A model generated the notes under the pieces. That model had not been told where the DNA came from. It did no database searches and was given only the letters and a program-made list of their open reading frames with translations. A stretch of 64,000 nt of DNA from Clostridiales bacterium. Lineage in GTDB: Bacteria; Bacillota; Clostridia; Oscillospirales; Butyricicoccaceae. Position 1 is the stretch's first letter. Every line of letters begins with the position of its first letter. Shown here piece by piece: positions 1 to 7,187 of the stretch. Where the stretch lies: NCBI GenBank assembly GCA_004555915.1, contig SFJM01000005.1, positions 29,073 to 93,072 on the forward strand, in the 5' to 3' direction. Both the position numbers and the translations under genes were made by a program.

Positions 1-959
1 ACCGCGGCAACCGCACAACGCATATAATGCTTGAGTGGCGTTTCCGGATGGTCTGTGATGATTGCGGTTGGAATACCTGCCTCTGTCAGCAGGGCCGGTG
101 CCTGCTCGGTCAGATGACGCAGCTCCGGTTTCGAGCGATCCGTCAGGATTGGGCCGGAGCAGATGGGTACCTGCTCCTCTGCCAGAAGATCTGCCACCAG
201 ATGGGCTTCTGTTCCGTGCAGGATGACCGGTTTCAGGGAAAATTCCCGGGCAATACGCAGTGCGGTAAAGATGTCATCTGCCCGGTGCGCATGGAAATGC
301 GCCTGACAGCTGCCGTCCAGCACCGGAAGCAGTGCCTCCATTTTCGCATCATATTCCGGTGCATCTGCCGGTTCCTCCGCGCGATGCTTTTGTGCAGCGT
401 ATTCCTTCGCCTTATACAGGGTTTCCCGGATCAGGGCTGCCGTAGCCATACGGGTCACCGGAGCCTCATCCTTATCATTATAACACGACTTCGGGTTTTC
501 ACCCAGTGCAAATTTCATGGCACATGGCGCTTTTACAATCATATCGTCAATCCGCCGTCCGGCAGTCTTGATGGCGGCAATCTGTCCGGCAATCGGGTTA
601 CAGCTTCCCGGTGAAACCACGCAGCAGGTGACACCGGCCTGTCGGGCTTCCGCAAAGCTGCGTTCCATGGGATTGATGCCATCAATCACACGGAGCTGAG
701 GTGTGACAGGTTCTGTATCCTCATTGCCGTCCTCTCCCTCAAACCCCAGGGAGTCCTCAAACAGGCCAAGATGGGTATGTGCATCCACAAGGCCCGGAAG
801 AACCCATCCGCCATGTGCGTCCAGCCCTGTTCCGGCTGCATCCTCCGGCAGATTTTCCATCGGGCCGATTCCGGTTATTACGCCATTTTCCCAGGAAATG
901 AAACCATTTTCGATGATTTTCCCTTCCATTGGTACTATTTTTCCGTTGTAAATAATCAT
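1..959 (-). CDS. Amidohydrolase (imidazolonepropionase-like), C-terminus cut off by window edge
   Basis: The reading frame runs leftward from ATG at 957-959 and is still open at base 1, so about 319 residues are seen. The start is preceded by an AAGGAG ribosome binding site six bases upstream. The protein begins with the short beta-sandwich segment typical of amidohydrolases (MIIYNGKIVPMEGK), followed by GLVDAHTHLG with the metal-binding HxH, then a later HFHAH and HGTEAH, and finally IITDHPETP, which matches the C-terminal metal-site region. This is the TIM-barrel metal-dependent hydrolase superfamily, closest in pattern to the imidazolonepropionase-related amidohydrolases of Clostridia. The substrate cannot be told from sequence; no histidine-degradation genes are nearby. 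It is probably cytoplasmic, since no signal peptide is present. Confidence 0.9.
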   Translation of the reverse strand, partial: MIIYNGKIVPMEGKIIENGFISWENGVITGIGPMENLPEDAAGTGLDAHGGWVLPGLVDAHTHLGLFEDSLGFEGEDGNEDTEPVTPQLRVIDGINPMERSFAEARQAGVTCCVVSPGSCNPIAGQIAAIKTAGRRIDDMIVKAPCAMKFALGENPKSCYNDKDEAPVTRMATAALIRETLYKAKEYAAQKHRAEEPADAPEYDAKMEALLPVLDGSCQAHFHAHRADDIFTALRIAREFSLKPVILHGTEAHLVADLLAEEQVPICSGPILTDRSKPELRHLTEQAPALLTEAGIPTAIITDHPETPLKHYMRCAVAA

Positions 960-988
960 TTTGGCTCCTTAAACATGTAAAAAATGAA

Positions 989-1017
989 TTGACATTTACT
1001 GGAAATCATGATATGAT
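989..1017 (+). promoter_or_regulatory. Sigma-A type promoter facing right
   Basis: TTGACA at 989-994, a 17-base spacer and TATGAT at 1012-1017 form a near-consensus housekeeping promoter on the plus strand. No plus-strand gene follows. The only thing downstream before an intrinsic terminator at 1081-1111 is about 60 bases of sequence with a hairpin, so the promoter probably drives a small RNA. Confidence 0.7.
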
Positions 1018-1023
1018 AACCAC

Positions 1024-1111
1024 GGTGGCAGGAAACTGCTATCCATGCACCGTTCATATCTTTATCCCCACAATCCATTTACCCTTCGGCTTGTCCGAAG
1101 GGTGTTTTTTT
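1024..1111 (+). ncRNA. Candidate small RNA, about 88 nt, family unknown
   Basis: This interval lies between a consensus promoter and a strong intrinsic terminator and contains no open reading frame of note. The 5' part can fold: ACGGTG at 1022-1027 pairs with CACCGT at 1048-1053, and inside it GCAG at 1028-1031 pairs with CTGC at 1036-1039 around a GAAA tetraloop, leaving the unpaired bases TATCCATG on one side. A pyrimidine-rich single-stranded stretch follows, then the terminator stem. I do not recognise it as 6S, SRP, tmRNA, RNase P or a known riboswitch. The minus strand has no T-run after the stem, so a leftward terminator is unlikely. Confidence 0.45.
1081..1111 (+). terminator. Intrinsic terminator of the candidate small RNA
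   Basis: ACCCTTCGG (1081-1089) and CCGAAGGGT (1095-1103) form a perfect nine-base stem with a five-base loop. A run of seven T on the plus strand follows at 1105-1111. Confidence 0.8.
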
Positions 1112-1229
1112 GCTGCAAACGCACACACAAATCGGTTCTAACATAAGAATGCCGCTTTCCCGGCTGATCCAACCGGAAAGAGCGACATTTACTTTTATAT
1201 GCCCTGAAAGCCACTGGCTTTCACATGGT

Positions 1230-1721
1230 TTATTTGCGGCGGCGGGAACCGTTTTTCTTATCCGTATTACGGCGGATATCCGCCATACGGCTTTCGCTGT
1301 CCTGCATAAAATGCTTGAGCTTATCCTCAAATGAAGTCGGCACTTCCTTTGCAGCAGCATAGGTGCCGCTGATCGGACGCTGCGGCTTTCTGCTGCCGGA
1401 ACGCTGTGGATAGCCGGTGTTTCTGCCGGTACCAGTTCCGCCATTGCTGTTGCGGTTATTGAACGGACGGCGATCCGAAGCCGGACGCGGCTGTGCCTTC
1501 TTAATAGACAGGTTAATGCGGCCATTTTCATCTACGGCGATGATTTTAACCTTTACCTCCTGCCCCTCTGACAGATGATCCCGAATATTGCTGACATAGG
1601 ACTGATCTACCTCAGAAATATGTACGAGACCGGTCTTACCCTCCGGCAGCGAAACAAACGCGCCAAACTTTGTGATTCCGGTTACCTTACCGGAAATGAT
1701 TTCTCCTACGGCCAACTCCAT
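1230..1721 (-). CDS. yabR: S1 RNA-binding domain protein (YabR-like)
   Basis: A 163-residue protein with one S1 (OB-fold) RNA-binding domain at residues 3-75, including the signatures GKVTGITKFGAFVSLPEG and GLVHISEV. The C-terminal half is basic and low in complexity, rich in Arg, Asn, Gly and Ser, and probably disordered. It is the last gene of the rqcP-yabP-yabQ-divIC-S1 series, the same position yabR has after divIC in Bacillus subtilis. Related proteins associate with RNA or ribosomes, but the specific role is not settled. The divIC stop lies about 25 bases upstream, so the two are probably co-transcribed. Confidence 0.9.
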   Translation of the reverse strand: MELAVGEIISGKVTGITKFGAFVSLPEGKTGLVHISEVDQSYVSNIRDHLSEGQEVKVKIIAVDENGRINLSIKKAQPRPASDRRPFNNRNSNGGTGTGRNTGYPQRSGSRKPQRPISGTYAAAKEVPTSFEDKLKHFMQDSESRMADIRRNTDKKNGSRRRK

Positions 1722-1746
1722 ACCCTTTTAATTTTTCCTCCATGTG

Positions 1747-2037
1747 TTACTGCTCTGAACTGTCAATAAATACACGCTCGCCGGGAGATGCATACCCCAG
1801 CACATCACGTGCAATTTTTGCAATGGATTCATCTGTGACACCTTCTTCAAGGGAATCCTTCAGGTCCTTATTGACGACTTCTTTTTCATCAATTGCATCA
1901 TCCAGAGCTGCGCTCTGCTTCTGCAGGTCCCTGATCTGGATCTGGAGGGAAATCGGCTTAAAGATAGTAAATACAATCACGACAGCCAGCAAAATCTTTG
2001 CCGCAATGCTGAATGTTGGTTTTCTGCGCTTTTTCAT
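1747..2037 (-). CDS. divIC: Septum formation initiator DivIC/FtsB family
   Basis: A 96-residue bitopic membrane protein of the septum initiator family. A short basic cytoplasmic N-terminus (MKKRRKP) is followed by one transmembrane helix at about residues 12-32, a coiled coil at about 33-66 (QIRDLQKQSAALDDAIDEKE), and a small extracytoplasmic end with ARDVLGYASPGERVF, the typical DivIC/FtsB tail motif. DivIC works with FtsL and DivIB in the divisome. The ATG at 2037 was chosen because CAGGAGGAG lies directly upstream; an in-frame start eight codons earlier has no such site. It sits between yabQ and the S1 gene, as in other endospore formers. Confidence 0.92.
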   Translation of the reverse strand: MKKRRKPTFSIAAKILLAVVIVFTIFKPISLQIQIRDLQKQSAALDDAIDEKEVVNKDLKDSLEEGVTDESIAKIARDVLGYASPGERVFIDSSEQ

Positions 2038-2068
2038 CGTACTCCTCCTGTCACAAATCAATTCTCTT

Positions 2069-2518
2069 TTATTTTATACCAGCATTTCCGAAAATGGAAG
2101 GATTTTTTTTTGTTTTTTCATGTTTTTTACGAAAATCCATGGATTTTTTTTCATCTGTCCCGTGCCGATGGATACGTTTTCGGAAAACACACCAGATACG
2201 ATGCAGAATTTTCCCTGTTTTACCCAAAAACCAACGGAATGCCCTCCCCGGCAGGACATTCCACACCACCCATCCGGCTGCAAGGGACAATACCAAAAAT
2301 CCACGCAGCTGCAGCTGGGTAGCGGAGGTTGCCACAACAAATAATACGGCTGCAGAAACCATGGAAAACAGGAAATCCAGCACAAGTTCCAAACACCAGC
2401 TGCCACTATTCCAGCGTAAGATACGAAATACATCATACAGCACCCCAAGGCCGGCTCCTGCTGCGGCAGCATACCGGATGACCAGCAGCTGATCCGGCAG
2501 CGGATTTACGGCAATCAC
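2069..2518 (-). CDS. yabQ: Spore cortex biosynthesis protein YabQ
   Basis: A 149-residue protein with three to four hydrophobic segments (about residues 10-30, 40-66 and 70-92) and a basic, Lys-rich C-terminus (KKHEKTKKNP). Pattern and position match YabQ, an integral membrane protein of the outer forespore membrane needed for spore cortex synthesis in Bacillus subtilis. The start is a GTG whose bases overlap the TGA stop of yabP, so translation is probably coupled. Its presence is good evidence that the organism makes endospores. Paralogues are unlikely given the conserved yabP-yabQ-divIC order. Confidence 0.9.
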   Translation of the reverse strand: MIAVNPLPDQLLVIRYAAAAGAGLGVLYDVFRILRWNSGSWCLELVLDFLFSMVSAAVLFVVATSATQLQLRGFLVLSLAAGWVVWNVLPGRAFRWFLGKTGKILHRIWCVFRKRIHRHGTDEKKSMDFRKKHEKTKKNPSIFGNAGIK

Positions 2519-2799
2519 TGGAACAGCCTGCGGAGAAAGCCGCCTACAGCTACACTATCGTCGTATTCCACCATATCAATCTGTCCCGTCAGACGGAGCT
2601 CTCCGCTCTCCAGACTAAGCTGATCCACATGCAGGCTGCTTCCGCGGATGACCAGCGTTCCCATGGTTGTGGCAACCGTCACCTGATTTTCATCGAAATT
2701 GACAACCTCATTGACACCGGACACTGCCATTTTCTTTCTATCCTGCAGGGACAGGCTATGGGGCAACGCCTGTTTATCCGCATTTTTCTCCCGTTCCAT
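2515..2799 (-). CDS. yabP: Sporulation protein YabP
   Basis: A 94-residue YabP/YqfC-family protein. The central region (QDRKKMAVSGVNEVVNFDEN, then MGTLVIRGSSLHVDQLSLESG) is the diagnostic fold of the family, and the end (VGGFLRRLFQ) is typical. YabP is made in the mother cell and is needed together with YabQ for cortex assembly. The ATG at 2799 was chosen because AAAGGGGG lies seven bases upstream; the frame stays open further up but through non-conserved sequence containing a terminator. The gene overlaps yabQ. Confidence 0.9.
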   Translation of the reverse strand: MEREKNADKQALPHSLSLQDRKKMAVSGVNEVVNFDENQVTVATTMGTLVIRGSSLHVDQLSLESGELRLTGQIDMVEYDDSVAVGGFLRRLFQ

Positions 2800-2820
2800 A
2801 AACAGTTCCCCCTTTATTCC

Positions 2821-2861
2821 AAAAGAAAAGCCCGGACACAACATATCTATGCGTCCGGGCT
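2821..2861 (-). terminator. Intrinsic terminator between rqcP and yabP
   Basis: GCCCGGAC (2830-2837) and GTCCGGGC (2853-2860) form a perfect stem. On the minus strand it is followed by TTTTCTTTT. It sits in the rqcP-yabP gap, so rqcP transcripts probably end partly here and yabPQ may need read-through or a sporulation promoter of its own. Confidence 0.75.
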
Positions 2862-2872
2862 GAAAACTATGC

Positions 2873-3115
2873 TCAGGGAATTTCACGGTACAGAGCGGAT
2901 GCATCATTCTTGAGAACATGCTCCGCAATGTTGAGAACCTCCACCTTCAATGTACGCTGGCCAAAGGAAATTTCGATGACATCACCGACCTTTACCTGAT
3001 ACGAGGCCTTGGCCTGCTTGCCGTTGACCAGAATCCGGTCATTGTCACACGCTTCGTTTGCAATGGTTCTCCGCTTAATCAGGCGGGATACCTTCAGATA
3101 TTTGTCCAGTCTCAT
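2873..3115 (-). CDS. rqcP: Ribosome quality-control S4-domain protein RqcP (YabO/HslR-like)
   Basis: An 80-residue protein consisting almost only of an S4 RNA-binding domain (MRLDKYLKVSRLIKRRTIAN, then DRILVNGKQAKASYQVKVGD). In Bacillus subtilis RqcP works with RqcH on obstructed 60S-like large subunits, helping add C-terminal alanine tails to stalled nascent chains; the E. coli relative is Hsp15 (HslR). The length and the neighbour yabP match the rqcP (yabO) slot of the Bacillus cluster. An AAAGGA site lies about 15 bases upstream, which is rather far. A terminator lies directly after it. Confidence 0.9.
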   Translation of the reverse strand: MRLDKYLKVSRLIKRRTIANEACDNDRILVNGKQAKASYQVKVGDVIEISFGQRTLKVEVLNIAEHVLKNDASALYREIP

Positions 3116-3196
3116 GCTAATTACAACACATCCTTTATAAACATTTCAGATATTGATAAATTTGAATCTATCCTATCAGGAGCATCCCTGCTTCTG

Positions 3197-3616
3197 TCAG
3201 TTGATTCTGCCGCAGAACGAACAGACACGCATCACATCACCCCGGAGGGCTCCGCCGCAAAACTGGCATCTGTCTTCCAGGCACCAGACTGTCGGACACT
3301 CCCATTCCAGCTGTACATCTTCCGCCAGACCGAGGTACTCCTTCAGCCGTACCCGGCTTGTAAACCGGCTTCCCGCTGCGTCTTCTGCCTCTCCCCAGAG
3401 CGACAGCTTTTTCAGTGCCGTACAGCCGGAGAAAATATGCTCCGCTGGCAGCCGGATTTGGTTTCCCGGTATTTCAATTTCTTCCACATCTGTACAATCC
3501 ACAAATGCCTGCGCTGCAATGCTTCTGACCGTCTTTGGCAGGACAATCTTCCTCGCACCGCCGCTGCACCGCATCAGGATTCCATCGGTGATTTCCAATC
3601 TGTTTTCTTCTGTCAT
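3197..3616 (-). CDS. Short leucine-rich repeat (BspA-type) protein with C-terminal zinc-ribbon-like motif
   Basis: About 139 residues. The middle holds BspA/LRR_5-type repeats (TVRSIAAQAFVDCTDVEEIE, then IFSGCTALKKLSL) and the end holds two CxxC pairs, CQFCGG and CSFCGR, which look like a zinc ribbon. No signal peptide is seen, so it is probably cytoplasmic. The ATG at 3616 is preferred over upstream in-frame codons because the predicted transcription start from the promoter at 3657-3685 would leave those almost leaderless. Function is unknown. It lies between ttcA and rqcP, where Bacillus has no equivalent. Confidence 0.75.
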   Translation of the reverse strand: MTEENRLEITDGILMRCSGGARKIVLPKTVRSIAAQAFVDCTDVEEIEIPGNQIRLPAEHIFSGCTALKKLSLWGEAEDAAGSRFTSRVRLKEYLGLAEDVQLEWECPTVWCLEDRCQFCGGALRGDVMRVCSFCGRIN

Positions 3617-3656
3617 GTCAGTTTCTCTCTGCCTTCTGTTTGGATTCATTGTTGTT

Positions 3657-3685
3657 AGCATAGCATATCTTAGAAGAACTGACAA
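3657..3685 (-). promoter_or_regulatory. Promoter of the LRR/zinc-ribbon gene
   Basis: On the minus strand TTGTCA (3680-3685) is followed by 17 bases and TATGCT (3657-3662). The predicted start of transcription, near 3650, lies about 35 bases before the chosen ATG. Confidence 0.55.
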
Positions 3686-3886
3686 GGGTATCCGGCAATT
3701 TCACGTTGTTCCCTTTTTCCTGAAAAAAATTGCGCAAATCATATCACTTTTTGAGTATCCTCTCTTTTGTTTTTTAGCATTTTGGGCAAACCTCGGCCAT
3801 GTTCCGTCAAAAGACAGTGCAAGTAATTCATATCCGTCTTCGACTTTCAATCATTTTACGAAACATAGTCACACCCATAAAATACC

Positions 3887-4774
3887 TTATTCCCTGTTTT
3901 CCTTCTTTATCTCGGTATCAATCTCCTCTCTGCCATCGTAATAGCGTTCCAGAAAGGAATGTCTGACCCGTCTGGTCTTATAGCCTGGAAAAGTATCCAG
4001 CGATACCGCATGGATGCTGTTAAAAATACTCTTTTCAATATAAGGATTATCCCGCTTGAGTCTGCGGATGAGGGTCTTGATTTCCTGACGTTTGGAACCT
4101 CCCCCGCCATTGTCACACATAGTACAGTTCTCCGTAAACCGGCAGGCACACTGAATAAATTCCAGTTCATTGTAGTTTTTCCAGGCAATAATCGCATCCT
4201 CATGTACACGATACATGGGACGAATGACCTCCATGCCCGCAAAATTGTCGCTGTGCAGCTTCGGCGGCATGGTCTGCAGCATGGAGCTGTAAAACATACC
4301 CATGACGACGGTTTCAATCACATCATTGAAGTGATGTCCCAGAGCGATTTTATTGCAGCCCAGCTCCTGTGCCTTTTTATAGAGATGTCCGCGGCGCATC
4401 CGGGCACAAAGATAACAGGGATCTTTTTCCGTCTTGTTGGCTACCGCAAAAATATTGGTCTCGAAAATCGTAATCGGGATATGCAGCAGCTTTGCATTGC
4501 TCTCAATCTTCTGCCGGTTGATTTCATTATATCCCGGGTCCATCACCAGAAACATAAGGTCAAACGGTACATTGGTATGCCGATGCAGCTCCTGCATCAG
4601 CTTTGCCATCAGCATGGAATCCTTTCCGCCGGAAATACACACGGCAATTTTATCTCCCGGCAGGATCAGCTCGTAATCCTTTACGGCCTGCGTAAACGGA
4701 TTCCAGATTTCTTTTTTATATTTGGTAATGATACTGCGCTCTATGCGCTGATATGGCTCAAATACGCGGCTCAT
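3887..4774 (-). CDS. ttcA: TtcA-family tRNA 2-thiolation protein
   Basis: A 295-residue PP-loop ATPase. The P-loop SGGKDS is at residues 48-53, and CYLCARMRRG plus a later conserved CxxC (CTMC) are the cysteines expected to hold the Fe-S cluster of the TtcA/TtuA superfamily. TtcA activates C32 of certain tRNAs as an adenylate and inserts sulfur to make 2-thiocytidine. The start overlaps the stop of the cysteine desulfurase (ATGA), and tcdA is upstream in the same operon, so sulfur supply and tRNA modification are genetically coupled. Other members of this superfamily have other tRNA targets, so the exact base is inferred. Confidence 0.88.
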   Translation of the reverse strand: MSRVFEPYQRIERSIITKYKKEIWNPFTQAVKDYELILPGDKIAVCISGGKDSMLMAKLMQELHRHTNVPFDLMFLVMDPGYNEINRQKIESNAKLLHIPITIFETNIFAVANKTEKDPCYLCARMRRGHLYKKAQELGCNKIALGHHFNDVIETVVMGMFYSSMLQTMPPKLHSDNFAGMEVIRPMYRVHEDAIIAWKNYNELEFIQCACRFTENCTMCDNGGGGSKRQEIKTLIRRLKRDNPYIEKSIFNSIHAVSLDTFPGYKTRRVRHSFLERYYDGREEIDTEIKKENRE

Positions 4775-5892
4775 GTGGTCAACTCCTTATAGCATGTCTC
4801 AAAAGCAGACAGGAATCCGTCAATTTCTTCCTGTGTGGTCAGATGGCTCAGGCTGATTCTCCAGGAGGACAATGCCTGCTTTCTGTCGCGGCTGACGGCA
4901 AACACTGCTCTTGACGGTGTGTCCGGGACAGAACAGGCGGATTTCACCGAAATACAGATGCCCTGCCTGTCCAGCGCCTGCTGGAACGCCGTCCCCCGCA
5001 CGCCCTGTACACTGATATTCAAAATATGCGGAACCGCATGCTGCGGGCTGTTGATCCGCACCTTCGGATAGTTTTCCAGCTCTTTGCGCAGCAGGGTATT
5101 CCAGTTCTGTACGGTTTCCAGTTGTTCGGACAGCTGCGCCAGTGCCAGCTCCAATGCCAGTTCTGCCGCGCCCGCCAGCGCAAGCGTCGGTGTTCCACTG
5201 CGGTAAATTGTCGTGCTTGCACCGCCATGGATCAGCGGCTCCACAATTACGCCCTTGCGCTTGTACAAAATACCGCTGCCATTCAATCCGTAAAATTTAT
5301 GCGGGGCAAAGCTCATGGTATCTACACCGTCAAAGCAAACCGGAATCTTTCCCACGGCCTGTGTGGCATCCACATGCAGCCGACAATCCGGATAGCCTTG
5401 CAGAATCTCCGCGATTTGTTTCATCGGCTGTATGGTTCCCAGCTCACTGTCCACCGCACACACGGCAACCAGTACGGTATCCTTTCGCAGAAGCTCCCGT
5501 AGGTGCTCCAGGTCTATTGTTCCGTCCCGCCGGATATCCATCAGGTCAATTTCATAGCCCCGTTCCTGCAGAGCTGTTAACGCACCGCTGACCGAGGAAT
5601 GCTCCAGCGGTGAGGAGATAATATGCTTTCCGATATGCCTGCCGGTATGCGCAATGCCCTTGATGGCAAGGTTATTTGCTTCACTTGCACCGGAGGTATA
5701 AATGATTTCCTCCGGGAGTACCTGCAAGGCATCCGCAATGCCTGCGGTGATAGTATCCATTTTCTGTTTGGCTTCCCGCCCGGCAATATGGTTGGAATTG
5801 GGATTTCCCATATAGGTCTGCTCCAGATGGCAGAATCGTTCCAATACCTTCGGATTTACCGGTGTATTGGCGGAATAATCCAGATATATCAT
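4771..5892 (-). CDS. Cysteine desulfurase (NifS/IscS family)
   Basis: A 373-residue class V aminotransferase-fold enzyme. It carries SGASEANNLAI, the Schiff-base lysine in SFAPHKFYG (Lys199), and the catalytic cysteine loop SVKSACSV near residue 325, where cysteine sulfur becomes a persulfide. It takes sulfur from L-cysteine for thiolation or Fe-S assembly. The ATG at 5892 overlaps the tcdA stop and has a GGAGG site; the frame extends upstream only through the tcdA coding region. No scaffold (IscU/SufU) is beside it, so delivery to the adjacent TtcA is the simplest reading. The short catalytic loop suits the NifS/IscS group rather than SufS. Confidence 0.9.
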   Translation of the reverse strand: MIYLDYSANTPVNPKVLERFCHLEQTYMGNPNSNHIAGREAKQKMDTITAGIADALQVLPEEIIYTSGASEANNLAIKGIAHTGRHIGKHIISSPLEHSSVSGALTALQERGYEIDLMDIRRDGTIDLEHLRELLRKDTVLVAVCAVDSELGTIQPMKQIAEILQGYPDCRLHVDATQAVGKIPVCFDGVDTMSFAPHKFYGLNGSGILYKRKGVIVEPLIHGGASTTIYRSGTPTLALAGAAELALELALAQLSEQLETVQNWNTLLRKELENYPKVRINSPQHAVPHILNISVQGVRGTAFQQALDRQGICISVKSACSVPDTPSRAVFAVSRDRKQALSSWRISLSHLTTQEEIDGFLSAFETCYKELTT

Positions 5893-6653
5893 GCTTTTCC
5901 TCCTGCCGAAACCAAATCCCGCACCACTTCTCCGGCAATCATCAGGCCAGCCGCCGCCGGGACAAAGGCATTGCTTCCCGGAATCGCTCTGCGCTGGGTA
6001 CATTTTCTCGCAGTTCCCGGCGGACAAATACAATGGCTCCGGCAGCTGATTGCCATATCCTCCACAGGTTCCAGAGGCTTTTCCCGGGAATAGGCAACCT
6101 TCAGCTTTTTAATGCCCCGTTTGCGCAGCTCATGCCGCATTACACGGGCCAGCGGATCCACAGAGGTTTCAAAAATATCCGCTACCTGGAATGCACTGGC
6201 ATCCATTTTGTTGCCCGCACCCATGGCACTGATGATCGGAGTTCCCGCTGCCTGCGCCTGTTCCACCATCGCCAGCTTGGCTGTTACGGTATCCACTGCA
6301 TCTACAACGTAATCATATTGTGTAAAATCAAACTGTTCTGCCGTATCCGGCGTATAGAAGGTTTTATAGGTATGCACCTGTATGTTCTGACTGATATCAT
6401 GCAGCCGTGCCTCCGCCGCATCAACTTTATATTGTCCCACGGTACTGCGCAGGGCAAAAATCTGCCGGTTCAGATTGGTCAGGCAAACCCGGTCATCATC
6501 GATCAGGTCGAGCGTTCCAACTCCGCTGCGTGCCAGCGCCTCAACGGTATATCCGCCCACGCCGCCAATGCCAAAGACCGCGACACGGGCGTTGTGCAGG
6601 CATTCCATGCCGTCCCTGCCCAGCAGGATTTCTGTTCTTGAAAACTGATTCAA
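5889..6653 (-). CDS. tcdA: tRNA threonylcarbamoyladenosine dehydratase (TcdA/ThiF family)
   Basis: A 254-residue E1-like adenylating enzyme of the TcdA (CsdL/YgdL) group. It begins NQFSRTEILLGRDGM, has the nucleotide-binding GIGGVG at 28-33, NLNRQI further on, and ends with PAAAGLMIAGEVVRDL. TcdA cyclises the t6A of tRNA to ct6A. In E. coli TcdA is linked to the CsdA cysteine desulfurase, and here a desulfurase follows with an ATGA overlap. The annotated start is a TTG at 6653. Most relatives begin M-L-N-Q, and the codon before TTG is ATA, so the true start may be ATA at 6656. Confidence 0.88.
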   Translation of the reverse strand: MNQFSRTEILLGRDGMECLHNARVAVFGIGGVGGYTVEALARSGVGTLDLIDDDRVCLTNLNRQIFALRSTVGQYKVDAAEARLHDISQNIQVHTYKTFYTPDTAEQFDFTQYDYVVDAVDTVTAKLAMVEQAQAAGTPIISAMGAGNKMDASAFQVADIFETSVDPLARVMRHELRKRGIKKLKVAYSREKPLEPVEDMAISCRSHCICPPGTARKCTQRRAIPGSNAFVPAAAGLMIAGEVVRDLVSAGGKA

Positions 6654-6820
6654 TATTATTGTTTCATCCTTATCTTTTTATAAAACGGCACAGCGCAACT
6701 TTGATTCACGCTGTGTTCGTTTGGTATCCGATATTGTATATTTATCCCATCGTTTTACTATGATTGTATGTGATATTATATGCTATCCCCAACCGCTTGT
6801 CAACCGCCTGATGCACATAA

Positions 6821-6864
6821 AACAAAAGCCGGCAGGACGCCATATGCGGCGCAGGACCTGCCGG
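6821..6864 (-). terminator. Intrinsic terminator after hup
   Basis: CCGGCAGG (6829-6836) and CCTGCCGG (6857-6864) form a perfect eight-base stem around a GC-rich loop. On the minus strand it is followed by CTTTTGTTTT. It ends the spoVB-like/mazG/hup transcript. The 6654-6820 stretch upstream of tcdA holds only AT-rich promoter-like sequence. Confidence 0.8.
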
Positions 6865-6899
6865 TAGGATGGATGGTTTGAAAAGCGAATACTCTATCA

Positions 6900-7187
6900 T
6901 CAATGGGATGTTTTCGGATTCAGTTTCTCCTTCAACTGCTTTGCTGGACGGAAAACCGGCACGCGAGCTGCGGGAACCGATGCTTTTTCTGCAGAGTTCG
7001 GGATGCAAACTGTTCGCTCCCCACGCTGTTTGGTATCAAAGGTGCCAAATCCGGTCAGTGTCACCCGTTCTCCCTGTGCCAATATATCTCCCAGTGTACG
7101 AAAGACAACCTCCACACAGGCTTCCGTATCCTTTTTGGTCATGCCGGACTGCTCCGCAACCAACGATACAAAATCAGCCTTTTTCAT
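6900..7187 (-). CDS. hup: HU-family DNA-binding protein
   Basis: A 95-residue histone-like protein: MKKADFVSLVAEQSGMTKKD forms the helical dimerisation half, GERVTLTGFGTFDTKQRG leads into the beta arm, and VPVFRPAKQLKEKLN is the family ending. The arm segment IPNSAEKASVPAA departs from the usual GRNPQTGEEI pattern, though the Pro-bearing end is kept. HU bends and compacts DNA as a dimer. Its first 14 bases overlap the end of mazG. A strong terminator follows. In Bacillus the gene after yabN (mazG) is yabO, so hup occupies that position here. Confidence 0.88.
   Translation of the reverse strand: MKKADFVSLVAEQSGMTKKDTEACVEVVFRTLGDILAQGERVTLTGFGTFDTKQRGERTVCIPNSAEKASVPAARVPVFRPAKQLKEKLNPKTSH

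Noticed and set aside
1152..1221. Two hairpins between the S1 gene stop and the candidate small RNA
   Set aside because: No T-run follows on either strand, so I cannot call them terminators; they may stabilise the 3' end.
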